Positions 1 to 11,525 are shown, counted from the first letter of the stretch. The stretch is 64,000 bases of DNA from Ichthyophis bannanicus (GCA_033557465.1 CM066048.1:13988305-14052304), one strand, 5' to 3'. Translations and numbers: made by a program. The notes: generated by a model not told the origin, from the sequence alone.

Positions 1-122
1 TTTCTTCCAAGGTAATGGAGGGTGAAGTGACTTGCCCCAGGTCATAAGGAGTGCCAGTAGGAATCGAACCCTTGATCTTCTGGGTACTAGGCACTTGCTC
101 TAACCACTAGGCTACTCCTCCA
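1..122 (-). repeat. tRNA-derived SINE (MIR/CORE-like), copy 1
   Basis: Read on the minus strand, this starts with a tRNA-like A box (tagcctagtggttagagc), then a B box (gggttcgattcc), then a core like that of MIR/CORE SINEs (gacctggggcaagtcactt). A second, diverged copy lies at 51216-51345 on the same strand. The window edge cuts the 3' part. SINEs of this type are transcribed by RNA polymerase III and moved by LINE machinery. The internal promoter boxes are visible; the family name is by resemblance only. Confidence 0.75.
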
Positions 123-624
123 CTGGCCATAGCACTAACCAAATAAGTCCAGTTGTCATTGTTATTATGCAGATATTTATGCAAATGAGGCCCCACAAGG
201 AGTCTCCTCGCATGGTCCTGCATCACCCTCAGGCTGCCTCTGCTCTTAACCCCTTTGAAAATTGACCTTCTAAAGCATAATTTCATAGCAGGGCGCCTGA
301 CCTGAAGTAGAAGGTTTAGCCTTTGAAAGCTACTCAAATATGTATTACATTAGTCCAATAAAAGGGTATCATCTTATATTATTTTTTTATCAAGGTTGTA
401 AAGGCACGTTGGCTTCTATATGATACCTATTTTATAAAGCAGAATATGCCCCTATGTGCCTTTGTAAAATGGCCCACCTGAAAGCCCCATACGAAGTTAC
501 ACCTGTTCGAAGACAGAAGTAATTTTGTGTGCTTCGTATGTGCTGCTAGAAATCGCTTCCATTCCACCCGTTTTCTGCTCCCAAGAATGCCTTTGCATGT
601 ATCATTACAAGTAGGCATTATGCT
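123..624. other. Unannotated intronic or flanking DNA
   Basis: About 500 bases between the SINE and the left end of DIRS-A1. I see no conserved reading frame, RNA gene or repeat motif. Short ORFs here are chance. Confidence 0.5.
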
Positions 625-777
625 TTGTTTCCTTTACGTCACTCCAGTCCAGTCCCAGAATTTCTGGGATACAGGTTCCTCCTGCAGCTTGGAGACTGAA
701 CAATGACACTCTTCTGATGTCACCAGTATAACCACCTGAGGGACCGCCTCCTTGCTTCAGTTTGTTCAGTCTCCAAG
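625..777 (+). repeat. DIRS-A1 left inverted terminal repeat
   Basis: It begins near ttcctttacgtcactccag and runs to gttcagtctccaagcag. The sequence returns inverted at about 11846-11970 and its first bases return inverted in the ICR at about 11437-11470. The L2 fragment interrupts it at 778. Confidence 0.85.
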
Positions 778-1498
778 CAGCTTTTATCTTTATCTTTATT
801 CGGTTTCTTGATAAACCGCCTAAACCATAAGGCATCAAAGCGGTGTACAATAAATGGGCTGCAGGGAGGAAAGATAGAAAAGAACGTCATGGTATGATAG
901 GAAAGAAAAGAAAAGGAGAAAAGAGGAGAGAGAGTAAAAAGGGCAGAGCGACACAAATAGAAACTTACAACAAGAGAGAGGGGACTGAGGGGGGTAAACG
1001 AGGGTAAGGGGTACCGGAGTGAAGGGTTCTATGAATGGTGATGAAATATTAGAGGGTACTGGGAGCAGTAAGTATGAATGAGGGAGCCAATAGTGTCAAA
1101 GAGAAACTGGAAGATCAAAAGCTTGTGTAAAGAGGTGTGTTTTAAGGAGGGACTTGAATTGTGGAAAAGAGGGCTCAGTACAGAGGGGGAGGGGGAGGGA
1201 ATTCCACAGGGCAGGACCAAGGAAGAAGAAAGCGGAGTGGCGAGCAAGTTCGAGGTGCGCTTGAGAAGGGGAAGGGAGAAAGAGACGGTTACCATGGGAG
1301 GAACGAAGAAGGCGAGGAACAGGCTGGTGAAAAATGAGATCGGAGAGATACTGAGGGATACCGGAGTGGAGATTTTTATGAATGGTAATGAGGTATTTGA
1401 AGATAAAGCGGTATCGAATAGGGAGCCAATGGAGGGAAAGGAGACAAGGGGTGATGTGATACCCTTTAACCTTTCCCAGCATTCGCGGCTTCACAGAA
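778..1498 (-). mobile_element. L2-clade LINE, 3' fragment (RT C-terminal region)
   Basis: On the minus strand an open frame (1494 down to 1096, about 130 residues) contains LSLHWLPIRYRFIFK, LRSSHGNRLF and ALWNSLPLPL. These are hallmarks of the C-terminal part of L2-like ORF2 proteins. The minus-strand 3' tail reads through ttgtacaccgctttgatgcc and ends in taaagataaagata repeats near 780, also typical of L2. It is 5' truncated and has no RT catalytic core, so it is inactive. Boundaries are approximate. It sits in the leader of DIRS-A1. Confidence 0.75.
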
Positions 1499-1587
1499 AC
1501 AACCGCCAGCGTGAAGGAAAAGGCTCTTCACGCTGGCGGTTGTACAGAGGGAGCCGGGGCCTCGCGCGGGCTTCCCCGGCTCCCTCT
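1499..1587. repeat. Two adjacent perfect hairpins
   Basis: The first inverted repeat pairs 1499-1516 with 1526-1543 (18 bp, no mismatch, 9-nt loop). The second pairs 1546-1559 with 1574-1587 (14 bp, no mismatch, 14-nt GC-rich loop). They lie 2 bases apart, between the L2 fragment and the minisatellite. They could be ends of a small fold-back transposon or a palindromic start of the minisatellite array. No protein is associated. Confidence 0.85.
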
Positions 1588-1617
1588 AAAGCCCCTCAGA
1601 CAGCCGCGGTGCTGGTC

Positions 1618-2655
1618 GGGGGGGGAGGCCAAGGACTGCATGGGCTGTGATGGGGGGGGGCTAGGACTACAAATGGGCTGTGATGGGGGGGGGGACCTGG
1701 ACTAGAAAAGGGCTGGGGGAAGACTTGGACTGGAAATGGGTTTGTGATGGGGGGGGGGGGGGACCTGGACCGGAAAAGGGCTGGGGGGGGGGACTTGGAC
1801 TGGAAATAGGCTGTGATGGGGGGGGACCTGGACTCTACAAGGGTGATGTAGGGGGGACATGGACTGGAAAACGGGTGTGATGGGGGTGGAGGGGACCTGG
1901 ACTGGAAAAGGGCTATGGGGGGGGGAACTTGGACTGGAAATGGGCTATGGTGGAGGGAGGGGGAACTTGGACTGGAAATAGGCTGTGATTAGGGGGGCTA
2001 GGACTGCAAATGGGCTGTGATGGTGGGGGGTGGGCTAGGACTGCAAATGGGCTGTGATGGTGCGGGGGGACTCGGACTGCAAATGGGCTGTGATGGAGGG
2101 GGGGCCTAGGACTGGAAATAGGCTGTGATGGGGGACTTGGAATGGAAATGGGCTGTGATGGGGGGGACCTGGACTGGAAAAGGGCTATGGGGGGGAGTTG
2201 GACAGGAAATGGGGTGTGATGGGGGGGACCTGGACCAGAAAAGGTCTGGGGGGGGGGACTTGGACTGGAAATGGGCTGTGATGGGGGGGACCTGGACTGT
2301 AAAAGGGTTATGGGGGGGGGACATGGACTGGAAATGGGTTGTGATGGGGGTGGAGGGGACCTGGACTGGAAAAGGGCTATGGGGGGGGGGGGGAACTTGG
2401 ACTGGAAATGGGCTATGGTGGAGGGAGGGGGAACCTGGACTGGAAATAGGCTGTGATTAGGGGGGCTAGGACTGCAAATGGGCTGTGATGGTGAGGGGGG
2501 ACTCGGACTGCAAATGGGCTGTGATGGTGGGAGGGCCTAGGACTGGAAATAGGCTGTGATGGGGGACTTGGACTGGAAATGGGCTGTGATTGGGGGGGGG
2601 GCTAGGACTGGAAATGACCTGTGATGTGAGGGCTAGCACTGGAAATGGGCTGATG
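1618..2655 (+). repeat. G-rich minisatellite, unit about 30-40 bp
   Basis: About 1 kb of tandem units of the form GGGCTGTGATGGGGGGGACC then TGGACTGGAAAT. G runs vary from 4 to 14 and some units are one-off variants (aagggctatgg, ctaggactgcaaatg). Roughly 25-30 units by eye. Each unit has several runs of three or more G on the + strand, so G-quadruplex formation is plausible. Open frames through it (repeats of Gly, Trp, Asp, Leu) are by-products. A CR1 LINE has landed at the right end of the array, and a G-rich, similar-looking tail resumes at 5871. Confidence 0.9.
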
Positions 2656-2859
2656 AAGAGCTGGAATAGGACTGGAATAGATATTAGGGGAAAGCCGACA
2701 GTCGCCCAAGAGCAGATGGTTCGGAAGAATGTATCTTTGAAGGATACTACCAAAAGCAGAGAGGTTCCACAAAAGAGTAAAGTAGCCCAAATGCCCTCAA
2801 GTATGGAGCAGACTGAGCTTAAAGATCCCAAATTACCCATGTCTAACAATAGCCAAATT

Positions 2860-5696
2860 AATATGAGTAAAATACATTCTCTAAAATGCTTGTATGCAAA
2901 TGCTAGAAGTCTAAAAAATAAGATGGAAGAGTTAGAATATATAGCACTAAATGAAAGGTTAGATATGATTGGAATATCAGAGACATGGTGGAAGGAGGAC
3001 AACCAGTGGGACACTGTGATACCTGGGTCCAAACTATATCGTAATGATAGAGCTGATCAAATTGGTGGAGGGGTTGCTCTCTATGTTAGAGAGGGCATTG
3101 AGTCAGAAAGGATTAAAGTTTTGCAGGAAACAAAATCTGCTGTAGAATCTATATGGATTGAAATTCCATGTAAAAGGGGGAAGGCAATGGCAGTGGGGGT
3201 GTACTATTGAGCGCCTTGCCAGAATGACCAAATGGATGATGAAATGCTCAAAGAAATCAAGGAAGCTAACAAAAGTTACAGTGCAGTAATAATAATGGGT
3301 GATTTCAACTATCCCGGTATCGACTGGGTCAGTGTCACGTCAGGACATGCTAGGGAGATAAAGTTCCTAGATGAAATAAATGACTGCTTCTTGGAGCAGC
3401 TGGTTCATGAACTGACCAGAGGGGAAGCCATATTAGACCTAGTCCTTAGTGGAACACCAGATCTAGTGCAAGAGATAAGGTTGTTGGGGCCACTTGGCAA
3501 TAGTGATCATAGCATGATCGCCTTTGATTTAATTAGTGGAGGAGGGATAGTAAGGAAATCCACAGTACTACCTTTTAACTTTCGAAAGGGAAACTATGAT
3601 AAAATGAGGAAAACAGTTAAGAAAAAACTAAAAGGAGCAGTTGCAAAGGTTAAAGACGTACATCAGGCTTGGCTGTTGAAAAATACTATCTTGGAAGCCC
3701 AGACCAGCTGTATTCCACGCTTTAAGAAAAGTGGAAGAAAGTCCACAAAACTGCCAGCATGGTTTAAAGGTGAGGTCAGAGAGGCTGTTGTTGCCAAAAA
3801 AGCATCTTTCAGGAAATGGAAAAAAGAGCCAAACGACAAAACCTGGAAACAGCACAAGCACTGGCAAATCAAATGCAAGGCATTGATAAGGCAGGCAAAG
3901 GGAGAATTTGAGAAGAAGCTTGCTGCGGAAGCAAAAACGCGAAGTAAAGACCTTTTCAAGTACATTCGTAGCAAAAAACCTGTGAGAGAGTCAGTTGGTC
4001 CATTAGATGATAAAGGGGTTAAAGGAGCACTAAGAGGCGACAAGGCGATAGCGGAGAGATTGAATGAATTCTTTGCTTCAGTCTTTACTGAGGAAGATGT
4101 AGGGATGTTACCCATGAATGAAGTGGTATTTAAAGGTGTGGAAGAATTGAAGGAAATATCGATACATCGGGAAGATGTATTACAACTATTATATAAACTG
4201 AAGAGTAGCAAATCACCTGGGCCGGATGGTATACATCCAAGGGTGTTGAAAGAACTGAAATACGAGATTGCAGACCTGCTATTAGTAATCTGTGAACTAT
4301 CATTAAAATCATCTCTAATACCTGAAGATTGGAGGATTGCCAATGTAACACCAATTTTTAAAAAGGGTTTCAGGGGTGATCCGGGAAACTACAGACCGGT
4401 GAGCCTGACATCAGTACCGGGAAAAATGGTAGAAACCATCATAAAGAATAAATTTACTCAGCATGTAGATAGTCATGACCTAATGGGAGACAGCCAACAT
4501 GGCTTTAGACAAGGAAGATCTTGTCTTACTAATCTGTTATGTTTTTTTGAAGGAGTGAATAGTCAGGTGGACAAAGGTGAGTCGTTTGATATTGTGTATC
4601 TGGACTTTCAGAAAGCCTTTGACAAGGTCCCTCATCAGAGACTTTTGGCAAAACGGCTAGGAGGCAGTGTACTATTGTGGATCAGGAACTGGTTAAAAGA
4701 TAGAAAGCAGAGGGAAGGGCTAAATGGCCAATTTTCCCAATGGAGAAAGGTGAATAGTGGTGTACCCCAGGGATCTGTGCTGGGTCCGCTGCTTTTTGAC
4801 ATATTCATAAATGACCTGGAAAGTGGAATAACGAGTGAGGTTATCACTTGAAACAAGGGAAAGAGCGGTATATAAATAACTGTTAAATAAATAAATAAAT
4901 AAATAAATGACACAAAACTATTTAAAGTTGTTAAAACCCAAGAGGATTGTGGAAAATTGCAAGAGGATCTTGATAAATTGGAAGACTGGGCATCAAAATG
5001 GCAGATGAAATTTAATGTGGACAAGTGCAAGGTTATGCACCTAGGGAAGAACAACCCAAACTATGGTTACACAATGCAAGGTTCCACATTAGGAACCACC
5101 ACCCAGGAAAAAGATTTAGGCGTCATTGTGGATACCATGTTAAAACCCTCGGCCCAGTGTGCAGCAGCGGCCAAGAGAGCAAATAGAATGCTAGGTATGA
5201 TAAGGAAAGGAATGGAAAATAAAACAAAATATATTATAATGCCTCTATATCGTTCCATGGTGAGACCGCACCTTGAATATTGTGTGCAATTCTGGATATA
5301 GCGATTTTAGAAAAGGTTCAGAGAAGAGCCATCAAAATGGTAAAGGGGATGGAAGGGTACTCCTATGAAGAAAGGCTAAAAAGGTTGGGGCTCTTTAACC
5401 TGGAAAAGAGACGGCTGAGGGGAGATATGATAGAAGTCTATAAGTTAATGAATGGAGTGGAACGGGTAAAGGTAGATCGATTGTTTACCTTATCAGAATA
5501 TAGAAAGACTAGGGGACATGCAATGAAGCTACAGGGTAAACTATTTAAGACTAATAAAAGAAAATATTTTTTCACTCAACGTGTAATCAAACTCTGGAAT
5601 TTGTTACCGGAGGATGTAGTAAAGGCTGTTAGTGTAGCTGGGTTTAAAAAAGTTTTGGACAAGTTCCTGGAGGAAAGGTCCATAAACCATTATTAA
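2860..5696 (+). pseudogene. CR1-A ORF2: endonuclease plus reverse transcriptase, broken
   Basis: The protein would nick target DNA and reverse transcribe CR1 RNA. AP-endonuclease motifs are visible: [24 protein letters not shown] and [11 protein letters not shown] motifs follow: [46 protein letters not shown] and [13 protein letters not shown]. There are three lesions. A TGA at 3208-3210 lies where CGA is expected, with the frame continuing on both sides. A foreign tail of about 60 bp at about 4847-4906 replaces the FADD catalytic box. A small deletion near 5299 shifts the frame. The C-terminal region ([27 protein letters not shown]) ends at 5696. Non-functional. Confidence 0.85.
4847..4906 (+). 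repeat. L2-like 3' tail inside the CR1-A RT
   Basis: Against CR1-B and CR1-C, which read straight through this point, CR1-A has about 60 extra bases reading aaagagcggtatataaataa then a (taaa)n run. About 9-10 bases of the original RT sequence are missing. The same tail type is seen at 21110-21207 and, inverted, at 20495-20570 and 780-850. It removes the FADD active site. Confidence 0.75.
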
Positions 5697-5870
5697 GAAG
5701 GGACCCAGGATATCAATGCTTGAACCAATACAAGCATTGTGGAACCTGTGTCCCTTGGGGAAACTGCTAGGTACGTATGACCTAGATTGGCCACTGTTGG
5801 AAACAGAATACTGGGCTTGATGGACCTTGGTCTGACCCAGTATGGCATATCTTATGTTCTTATGTTCTTA

Positions 5871-7002
5871 TGGGCTGATGTGGGGCATGGGAGAATGGGA
5901 CTAGAAGGGAGTGGATGCTGGGTGGGTCTAGAACTATAAGGGAACTGATTTTGGGGGAGGACTAGAATGGATGGGGAATGAGAATGGAGAGGGGAAAAAA
6001 TATTTTGTGTGGAAGAAAAGTCTATGATGGGCCGGGTATTGGGAGAGTAAGAGGGGCTTGAGAATGGAAGGGTGAAATTTAAACGGATGATAAAGGAATA
6101 AGGAAAGAATTGGGGGAAAGAGCAAAAGGGAAACAATCAGTATGTTAAAGCAGAAATAGAGAGTGAATGGAAAAACATCTAAAAGAGAAGAAAGGACAAA
6201 TGGATAGCTCGCAGAAGACACAAAGAAACCAGAAGAAAGTGACTGGAGCAATTGCAACTGAAAAATAAAACGCCCAAACAGAAGGTAGAAAAATACTTTT
6301 TATTTTGAATTTATTAACTGGAATATGTCTGGCCTGGGAGGTGTGTATTGCTAACATCTTTGCGTTTTTGTTTAGTGCAAGAGGAAATTACTTTATAGTT
6401 TTATTTCTCCAGTGTTGTACATTTCATATTTGGATTTTGGGGTTCCCAGTTTAATTATTATCTGACCAAGGAAGTTAGCCTACACATATCCTCGGTAATT
6501 TTTGTGGGTGGGGCTGGGGGGCGGGGCAGGGGTGGGACTAGGGGCGGAGAATGGGTGGAGCATGGCGAGCCACAGGTGTCGGGTTTTTCTCGGTGAAAAA
6601 GTTGGCAACCCTAGCCTCTCCTATGTGGGGCCTGTGTTCTTTCTGTCTCCTGGCACCAAACGTTATCTTCAAGGCTGAAAGTATTTTTCTGCTAATTAGT
6701 TTTAGCTTGGCCTGTATTTCTCTGGACTCACAGTCTGCACACTTCTGCACATGCCATGGCTTCCCAGACTATAGTAGGCCTCATACCATATACTTTCTCT
6801 GGTAGCCCACATGCTGTATTCTTGTGCCATAAACAGGATGCTTGAGTGCGGTGCAGGCCAGCAAGAGTGTAGACATAGAAGGCATATGAAGCAGAGCAGA
6901 GCAGAACTATCCCTAAGCCAAAATATCCCAACAAAATTAAAAAAAAATAAGGGATAAGAAATAGCAAAGTAGTATTTTATACCTTTGACACTTTACTGCA
7001 AA
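5871..7002. other. G-rich region, then DIRS-A1 leader
   Basis: 5871-6000 continues G-rich sequence like the minisatellite after the CR1 insertion. The stretch to about 6.9 kb is AT/GA-rich with no recognised gene. The last part must rejoin the DIRS-A1 leader before the gag start at 7003, but I cannot place the junction exactly; an A-rich run at 6938 resembles the leader of A2 near 34230. Confidence 0.45.
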
Positions 7003-8383
7003 ATGCCTTCTAAACCACAATGTTTAGTGTGTGGTTCTAGAAGTGGCATATGTTCAGACTCAGGAGTTTGCAAGTCTTGTGTTCAGGAGAATGCAGATGT
7101 GCAAAATGTTTTGGAAGCCACTGCGGAGGGTGTTAAGCATGCTTCTTCACCTTTAAGAGAGGTTGATTCTCCTCTGCAGCTCTTACCAGAGCCTGTTGCG
7201 GGTCCTTCTTCCATGCTAGATGTGCCAATGATGCCTTCAATTTTTTCTTCAGGTTTAGCAGCATTATTTTCTAAGGAGTTTGTTTCTCTACTTCAACAAA
7301 CTTTTAAGAATGATCAAAAGGGATCTTTACCACCTCTTGTATCTGATCTTGGAAGGAAGCGTTCGGCTATTCCTTTGGAGACTGATGAAACTCCGGTACC
7401 TGGTAAGAAGACTAGGATAGGAAAGGATTCAAAGGACTTTTCTATAGCATCTGAAGAGTTACATTCATATTTAGATGTAGATGTTGAGGAAGAATTAGAA
7501 GAGGGAGAACTTGTAGATCAGGAGGATCAGTCCAGAATAGTATGTGTTTTTCGGCAGGAAGAGTTACCAGCATTAATTATGGAAACTCTTAAAACATTGA
7601 ATATGCCAGTGTCAGAGCCAGAGGAGGACTCGGTATTAGAGGATCCTTTGTTGCAGGCATTTAGGAAAACGCAAAAGGCTTTTCCAGTTCATAGAGTGGT
7701 AGATGATTCAGCAAGAGTGGAATATACCTGAGGCTGGGTTAAAAGGCTCCAGGATCATGGCTCGTCTGTATCCTCTGCTGGATCGGGATCGTGAATTATT
7801 TAATCCACCTAAAATAGATGCAGCTGTTTCAGCGGTTACTAAAAGGACTACTATTCCAGTAGAGGGTGGTGCAACTCTTAAGGATAGTTATGATAGAAAG
7901 TTGGACACATTGTTGAAACAGGTGTTTGATATAAATGCGCTGTCCATTCAAGCATCCATTTGTGGAGCATGGGTAGCCAGGGCATGTCTGCGTTGGTCAC
8001 AGAGGATACATAGTGACACTGTGGAGAACTCTGCAGAAGAGGCATCTAAATTAGAGACTGGAGCAGCTTATTTGGCTGACATTCATTATGATCTTATTAG
8101 AGCGTTATCAAAAGGTATGGGCTCAGTGGTCACAGCTAGAAGGTATTTGTGGTTGCGTAGCTGGTCTGCAGATGCTTCTTCTAAAGCAAGACTTTCTAAG
8201 CTTCCTTTTAGGGGTAAGCTTCTTTTTGGAGAAGACTTGGACAAGTTAGTAAAGGATCTGGGAGATTATAAAGGAGGCAGGCTGCCTGAAGATAGGCAAA
8301 GGTTAGGATGCTCAGTTCAGGCGTCTAGAGGCCTGTACAGAGATTTTCGTCGTTTTCGTTCTCTTCGTTTTGGTCAGTTTTAG
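7003..8383 (+). pseudogene. DIRS-A1 gag-like protein, one frameshift
   Basis: It starts at ATG 7003. The N-terminus has two CxxC pairs (CLVC at residues 7-10, CKSC at 23-26), as in A2 and A3, suggesting zinc binding. An acidic stretch (DVDVEEELEEGELV) and the segment RQEELPALIMETLKTLN follow. The frame is lost near 7700 and resumes in another frame at QEWNIPEAGLKGS. It then runs through VSAVTKRTTIPVEG, LSIQASICGAWVARACLRW and LFGEDLDKLVKDLG to an Arg/Phe-rich C-terminus ending at 8383. This domain order is shared by A2 and A3. It probably forms the particle protein of the element, by analogy with known DIRS gag. Confidence 0.75.
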
Positions 8384-8469
8384 AGAGGACGTCAGTATAT
8401 CAGGAGTCAGGGGTTTCAAGGTTTTAGAGGAGCAGGCAGAGGTTTTGCAACCTCCTCTTCCTCTGCGAA

Positions 8470-10350
8470 CCCGAGAAAATCACAGTGAGATGAAGGACAC
8501 CCAGGTGGATTTTGTTCCCGTAGGGGGCCGGCTCCGGGAATTTTATTGGCCTGGGTTCAAATCATATCGGATCGTTGGGTGTTGGAGATCATTCAAAAAG
8601 GATATGCTTTGGAGCTTCAGCGCCCGCTGGTCAATTTGTTCGTTCAATCTCCTTGCAAGGCTCGCATCAAGGGTGCAGCAATACGCGAGACCTTGCAAAG
8701 ACTTTTGAATCTGGAAGCTATTGTACCGGAGCCGTTAAGTCAACGTGGCTCCGGTCGATACTCAATTTATTTTGTAGTTCCAAAGAAGGAGGGCTCTTTT
8801 CGGTCGGTTTTGGATCTTCGCGGGGTAAATCGTTATCTTCGGGTAACTCATTTTCGTATGGAAACGTTGAAATCTGTGATAATGGCGGTAAGAAAAGGGG
8901 AATTTCTTACGTCTCTGGATTTAACAGAGGCATATCTACATATTCCCATTCATCAGGAACATCAAAAGTTTTTAAGATTTGCAGTTCCAATGGGCCATTT
9001 CCAGTTTCAGGCGTTGCCGTTCGGTTTGGCAACAGCTCCGCGCACATTTACCAAGGTAATGGTAGTCGTGGCGGCAGCATTGAGAAGAAAAGGAATTCTG
9101 GTTCACCCTTACCTGGATAATTGGTTGATTCGAGCAAAGTCCGAAAGGGAAAGCAGGTTAGCAACAGACAGAGTAGTGGAATTTTTGCAAAGTTTAGGTT
9201 GGGTGGTCAATATGGCAAAGAGCAAGTTTGTTCCGTCACAGGATCTGGAACATTTGGGTGCTTGGTTCGATACAAGGATGGGAAGAGTTTTTCTTCCTCA
9301 CTCTCGAGCACTAGCACTAAGAAATCTAGTGCAGAATTTTTTGACCAGAGAAGAACCCACTGCATGGCATTATCTGCAGTTACTCGGGACCATGGCAGCG
9401 ACTTTGGACTTAGTGCCATGGGCGAGAGCTCATATGCGACCATTGCAAAGAGCATTACTAAGGAGGTGGTCGCATCAAGGGAGTCCTCTATCAAAGAGAT
9501 TACCCTGTCTTCCAGAGACGCGTCAAGCTCTCCATTGGTGGTTAAGACCGGAGGTTCTAGAGTTGGGAATGCGCCTAGAGTCTCCAGTTTGGATTCAGCT
9601 TACAACAGATGCCAGTCTGGTGGGCTGGGGAGCACACTATGAAGGAAAATTCGTTCAAGGTCAATGGACCGAACAGGAAAAGGTGTGGTCAATAAACAGA
9701 TTAGAGTTGAGAGCAATAACTTTATCTCTATGAGCATTTCAGTGTCACCTTCAGGGGAAGGCTGTTCGTATCCTGTCAGACAACGCAACCGCAGTAGCTT
9801 ACATCAATCGTCAAGGAGGCACAAGCAGTGTTGCTCTGGAGGCCGAGGCAGAACAATTGTTCGTCTGGGCCGAGAAGAACTTGGATGCTTTGTCTGTGAG
9901 TCATGTTGTGGGAGTAAACAATGTGGAAGCCGATTTTTTGAGTCGAGTGAAGGTGGATCCAGGAGAGTGGATTCTGCACCCCCAGGTGTTTAGTTAATAA
10001 TAAAGCATTGGGGAATCCCGGTGATGGATCTCATGGCAACATTCGAGTCAGCAAAGGTCGATCGATTTTTCAGTCGAAGACGAGAGAGGATGTCAGAAGG
10101 TCTGGATGCACTAGTTCAAAGTTGGCCGGAGGAACAGCTTCTATATGTCTTCCCTCCGTGGGTGTTGATAGGCCGAGTTCTACAAAGAGTAGAACGTCGC
10201 AAGGGACTAGTGATATTAATAGCCCCAGATTGGCCAAGACGGCCATGGTATGCGGATCTCATGAGGTTATTGGTAGACCGTCCTTGGCGCTTACTGGTGA
10301 GAGAGGACCTATTGAGTCAGGGACCATTACACATGCCTCAAGTGGATTGA
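8470..10350 (+). pseudogene. DIRS-A1 pol: RT, RNase H, methyltransferase-like
   Basis: RT motifs in order: GSGRYSIYFVVPKKEG, SLDLTEAYLHIPI, ALPFGLATAPRTFTKVM and PYLDNWLI (about 9105-9126). DIRS RTs normally have YLDD, so the second catalytic aspartate is Asn here. RNase H follows: LTTDASLVGWGAHYEG, RLELRAITLSL, then a stop (9733) and, in frame, ILSDNATAVAYINRQGG and EADFLSR. After more stops near 9993 comes a Dam-like methyltransferase-like region (VMDLMATFESAKVDRFFSRR, VFPPW, LIAPDWPRRPWY). Several in-frame stops make it inactive. Confidence 0.8.
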
Positions 10351-11412
10351 TTCTCGCTTACGGCTTGGCTCTTGAAAGGGCGAGATTAAGAGCCAGGGGT
10401 TACTCTTCGGCTGTGATTTCTACTTTGTTAAAATCAAGAAGGAAATCTACTTCTTTAGCTTATATTCGCACATGGAGAATGTGAAAACAAGTGTGTTGAA
10501 GCGTTGAGAGCTTCTATTTCTCAGATTCTATCCTTTTTGCAGGAAGGATTTGAGAAAGGTTTAGCTCCAGCGTCGTTGAAGGTTCAGCTGGCAGGTCTGT
10601 CTTGTTATAGAGGGAAAGTAAAGGGTGAAGCGATTGGAGCACATCCAGATGTGAAATGTTTTTTGAGAGCGGTTACCTTATTGAGACCACTGTGTAGACC
10701 ATGGGTTCCATCTTGGAATCTCCATTTGGTTTTGGAGGCTTTAGTACGTGAGCCCTTTGAACCATTGTCTCGAGCTTCGTTAAAAGATTTTTCGCTTAAG
10801 GTACTGTTTTTGGTAGCTATTGCATCGGCCTGAAGGATTTTTGAATTGCAAGCTTTATCTTGTAGAAAGCCTTTTCTGTTATTCTTTAGAGGTAAGGTCG
10901 TTTTAAGGCCAGTGCCTTCTTTTTTACCCAAGGTGGTGTCGACTTTTCATATGAATCAGGAAGTCTCATTGCCAGTATTTGATAAGAAAAGTAAGGAAAG
11001 TCAACTCAATAGGTTGTATGTTTTGGATGTACGTAGGGTATAGAAGATATATTTGAAACGGACGCATGAGTTCCGTAAGACGGATAGATTGTTTGTTCTC
11101 TTTGCAGGTCCAAAGAAGGGTCAGGCGGCTTCTAAGGCTTCTATATCTAGGTGGCTCAAAGATGCTATATCTTCGTCGTATTTGTTAAAAGGTAAAACAG
11201 TTCCAGATGAGCTTAGAGTGCATTCAACGAGAGCGCAAGCTGCGTCCTGGGCTGAGTACAGTATGGTGCCGCCTGTAGACATCTGTAGAGCGGCTACTTG
11301 GTCGTCGATGAATTCCTTTGTAAAACATTATAGGCTAGATTTGCAGGCAGAGGCTGATACCTGTTTTGGTTCGGCCGTGCTTCAGGCTGGTCTAGCGGGA
11401 CCCACCCGTTAA
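10331..11412 (+). pseudogene. DIRS-A1 tyrosine recombinase, broken
   Basis: It would integrate the circular DNA copy by site-specific recombination. The N-terminus (LAYGLALERARLRARGYS) overlaps the pol 3' end in another frame. The core shows RIFELQALSC with a stop just before the first conserved Arg, HSTRAQAASWAEYS (H-x-x-R) and FVKHYRLD (nucleophile Tyr). Stops or frameshifts near 10484, 10833 and 11041 break it. It ends at TAA 11410-11412. The aligned A3 copy is open, which shows the lesions are secondary. Confidence 0.8.
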
Positions 11413-11433
11413 GTTTTACTGCTCTGTTATATC

Positions 11434-11525
11434 CCAGAAATTCCAGGACTGGACTGGAGTGACGTAAAGGAAGGTTAAATTAGACTTACCTGCTAATTGT
11501 TCCTTTAGAAACTCCAGTCCAGTCC
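11434..11525. repeat. DIRS-A1 internal complementary region (ICR)
   Basis: The first part is the reverse complement of the element's left end (ggactggactggagtgacgt), the second part that of its right end (agacttacctgctaattgtt). In DIRS1 this region is thought to template completion of the ends during circle formation. Its match to both ends fixes the element boundaries. Confidence 0.8.

Larger units (their letters stand above)
2656..5870 (+). mobile_element. CR1-A: CR1-clade LINE with 3' octamer tail and target duplication
   Basis: The element runs from the end of the minisatellite to a tail of TTCTTATG-like octamers, the kind of 3' end that defines CR1 LINEs. The 11 bases atgggctgatg occur just before it (2645-2655) and just after it (5870-5880), which fits a target-site duplication. 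The 3' region (about 5690-5860) matches antisense CR1-B and CR1-C. It encodes an ORF2 with AP endonuclease and reverse transcriptase domains. No ORF1 is recognised, so it is probably 5' truncated. Confidence 0.85.

Noticed and set aside
1..122. tRNA gene on the minus strand
   Set aside because: A and B boxes are present, but no cloverleaf can be closed and the sequence continues into a SINE core; a second copy lies at 51216.
1680..2460. Gly/Trp/Asp-rich repeat protein in the G-rich array
   Set aside because: Open frames follow from the repeat unit length; frames change between units and no start or conservation supports coding.
1618..2655. CRISPR array
   Set aside because: Direct repeats are present, but there are no unique spacers of even length and the context is a vertebrate genome.
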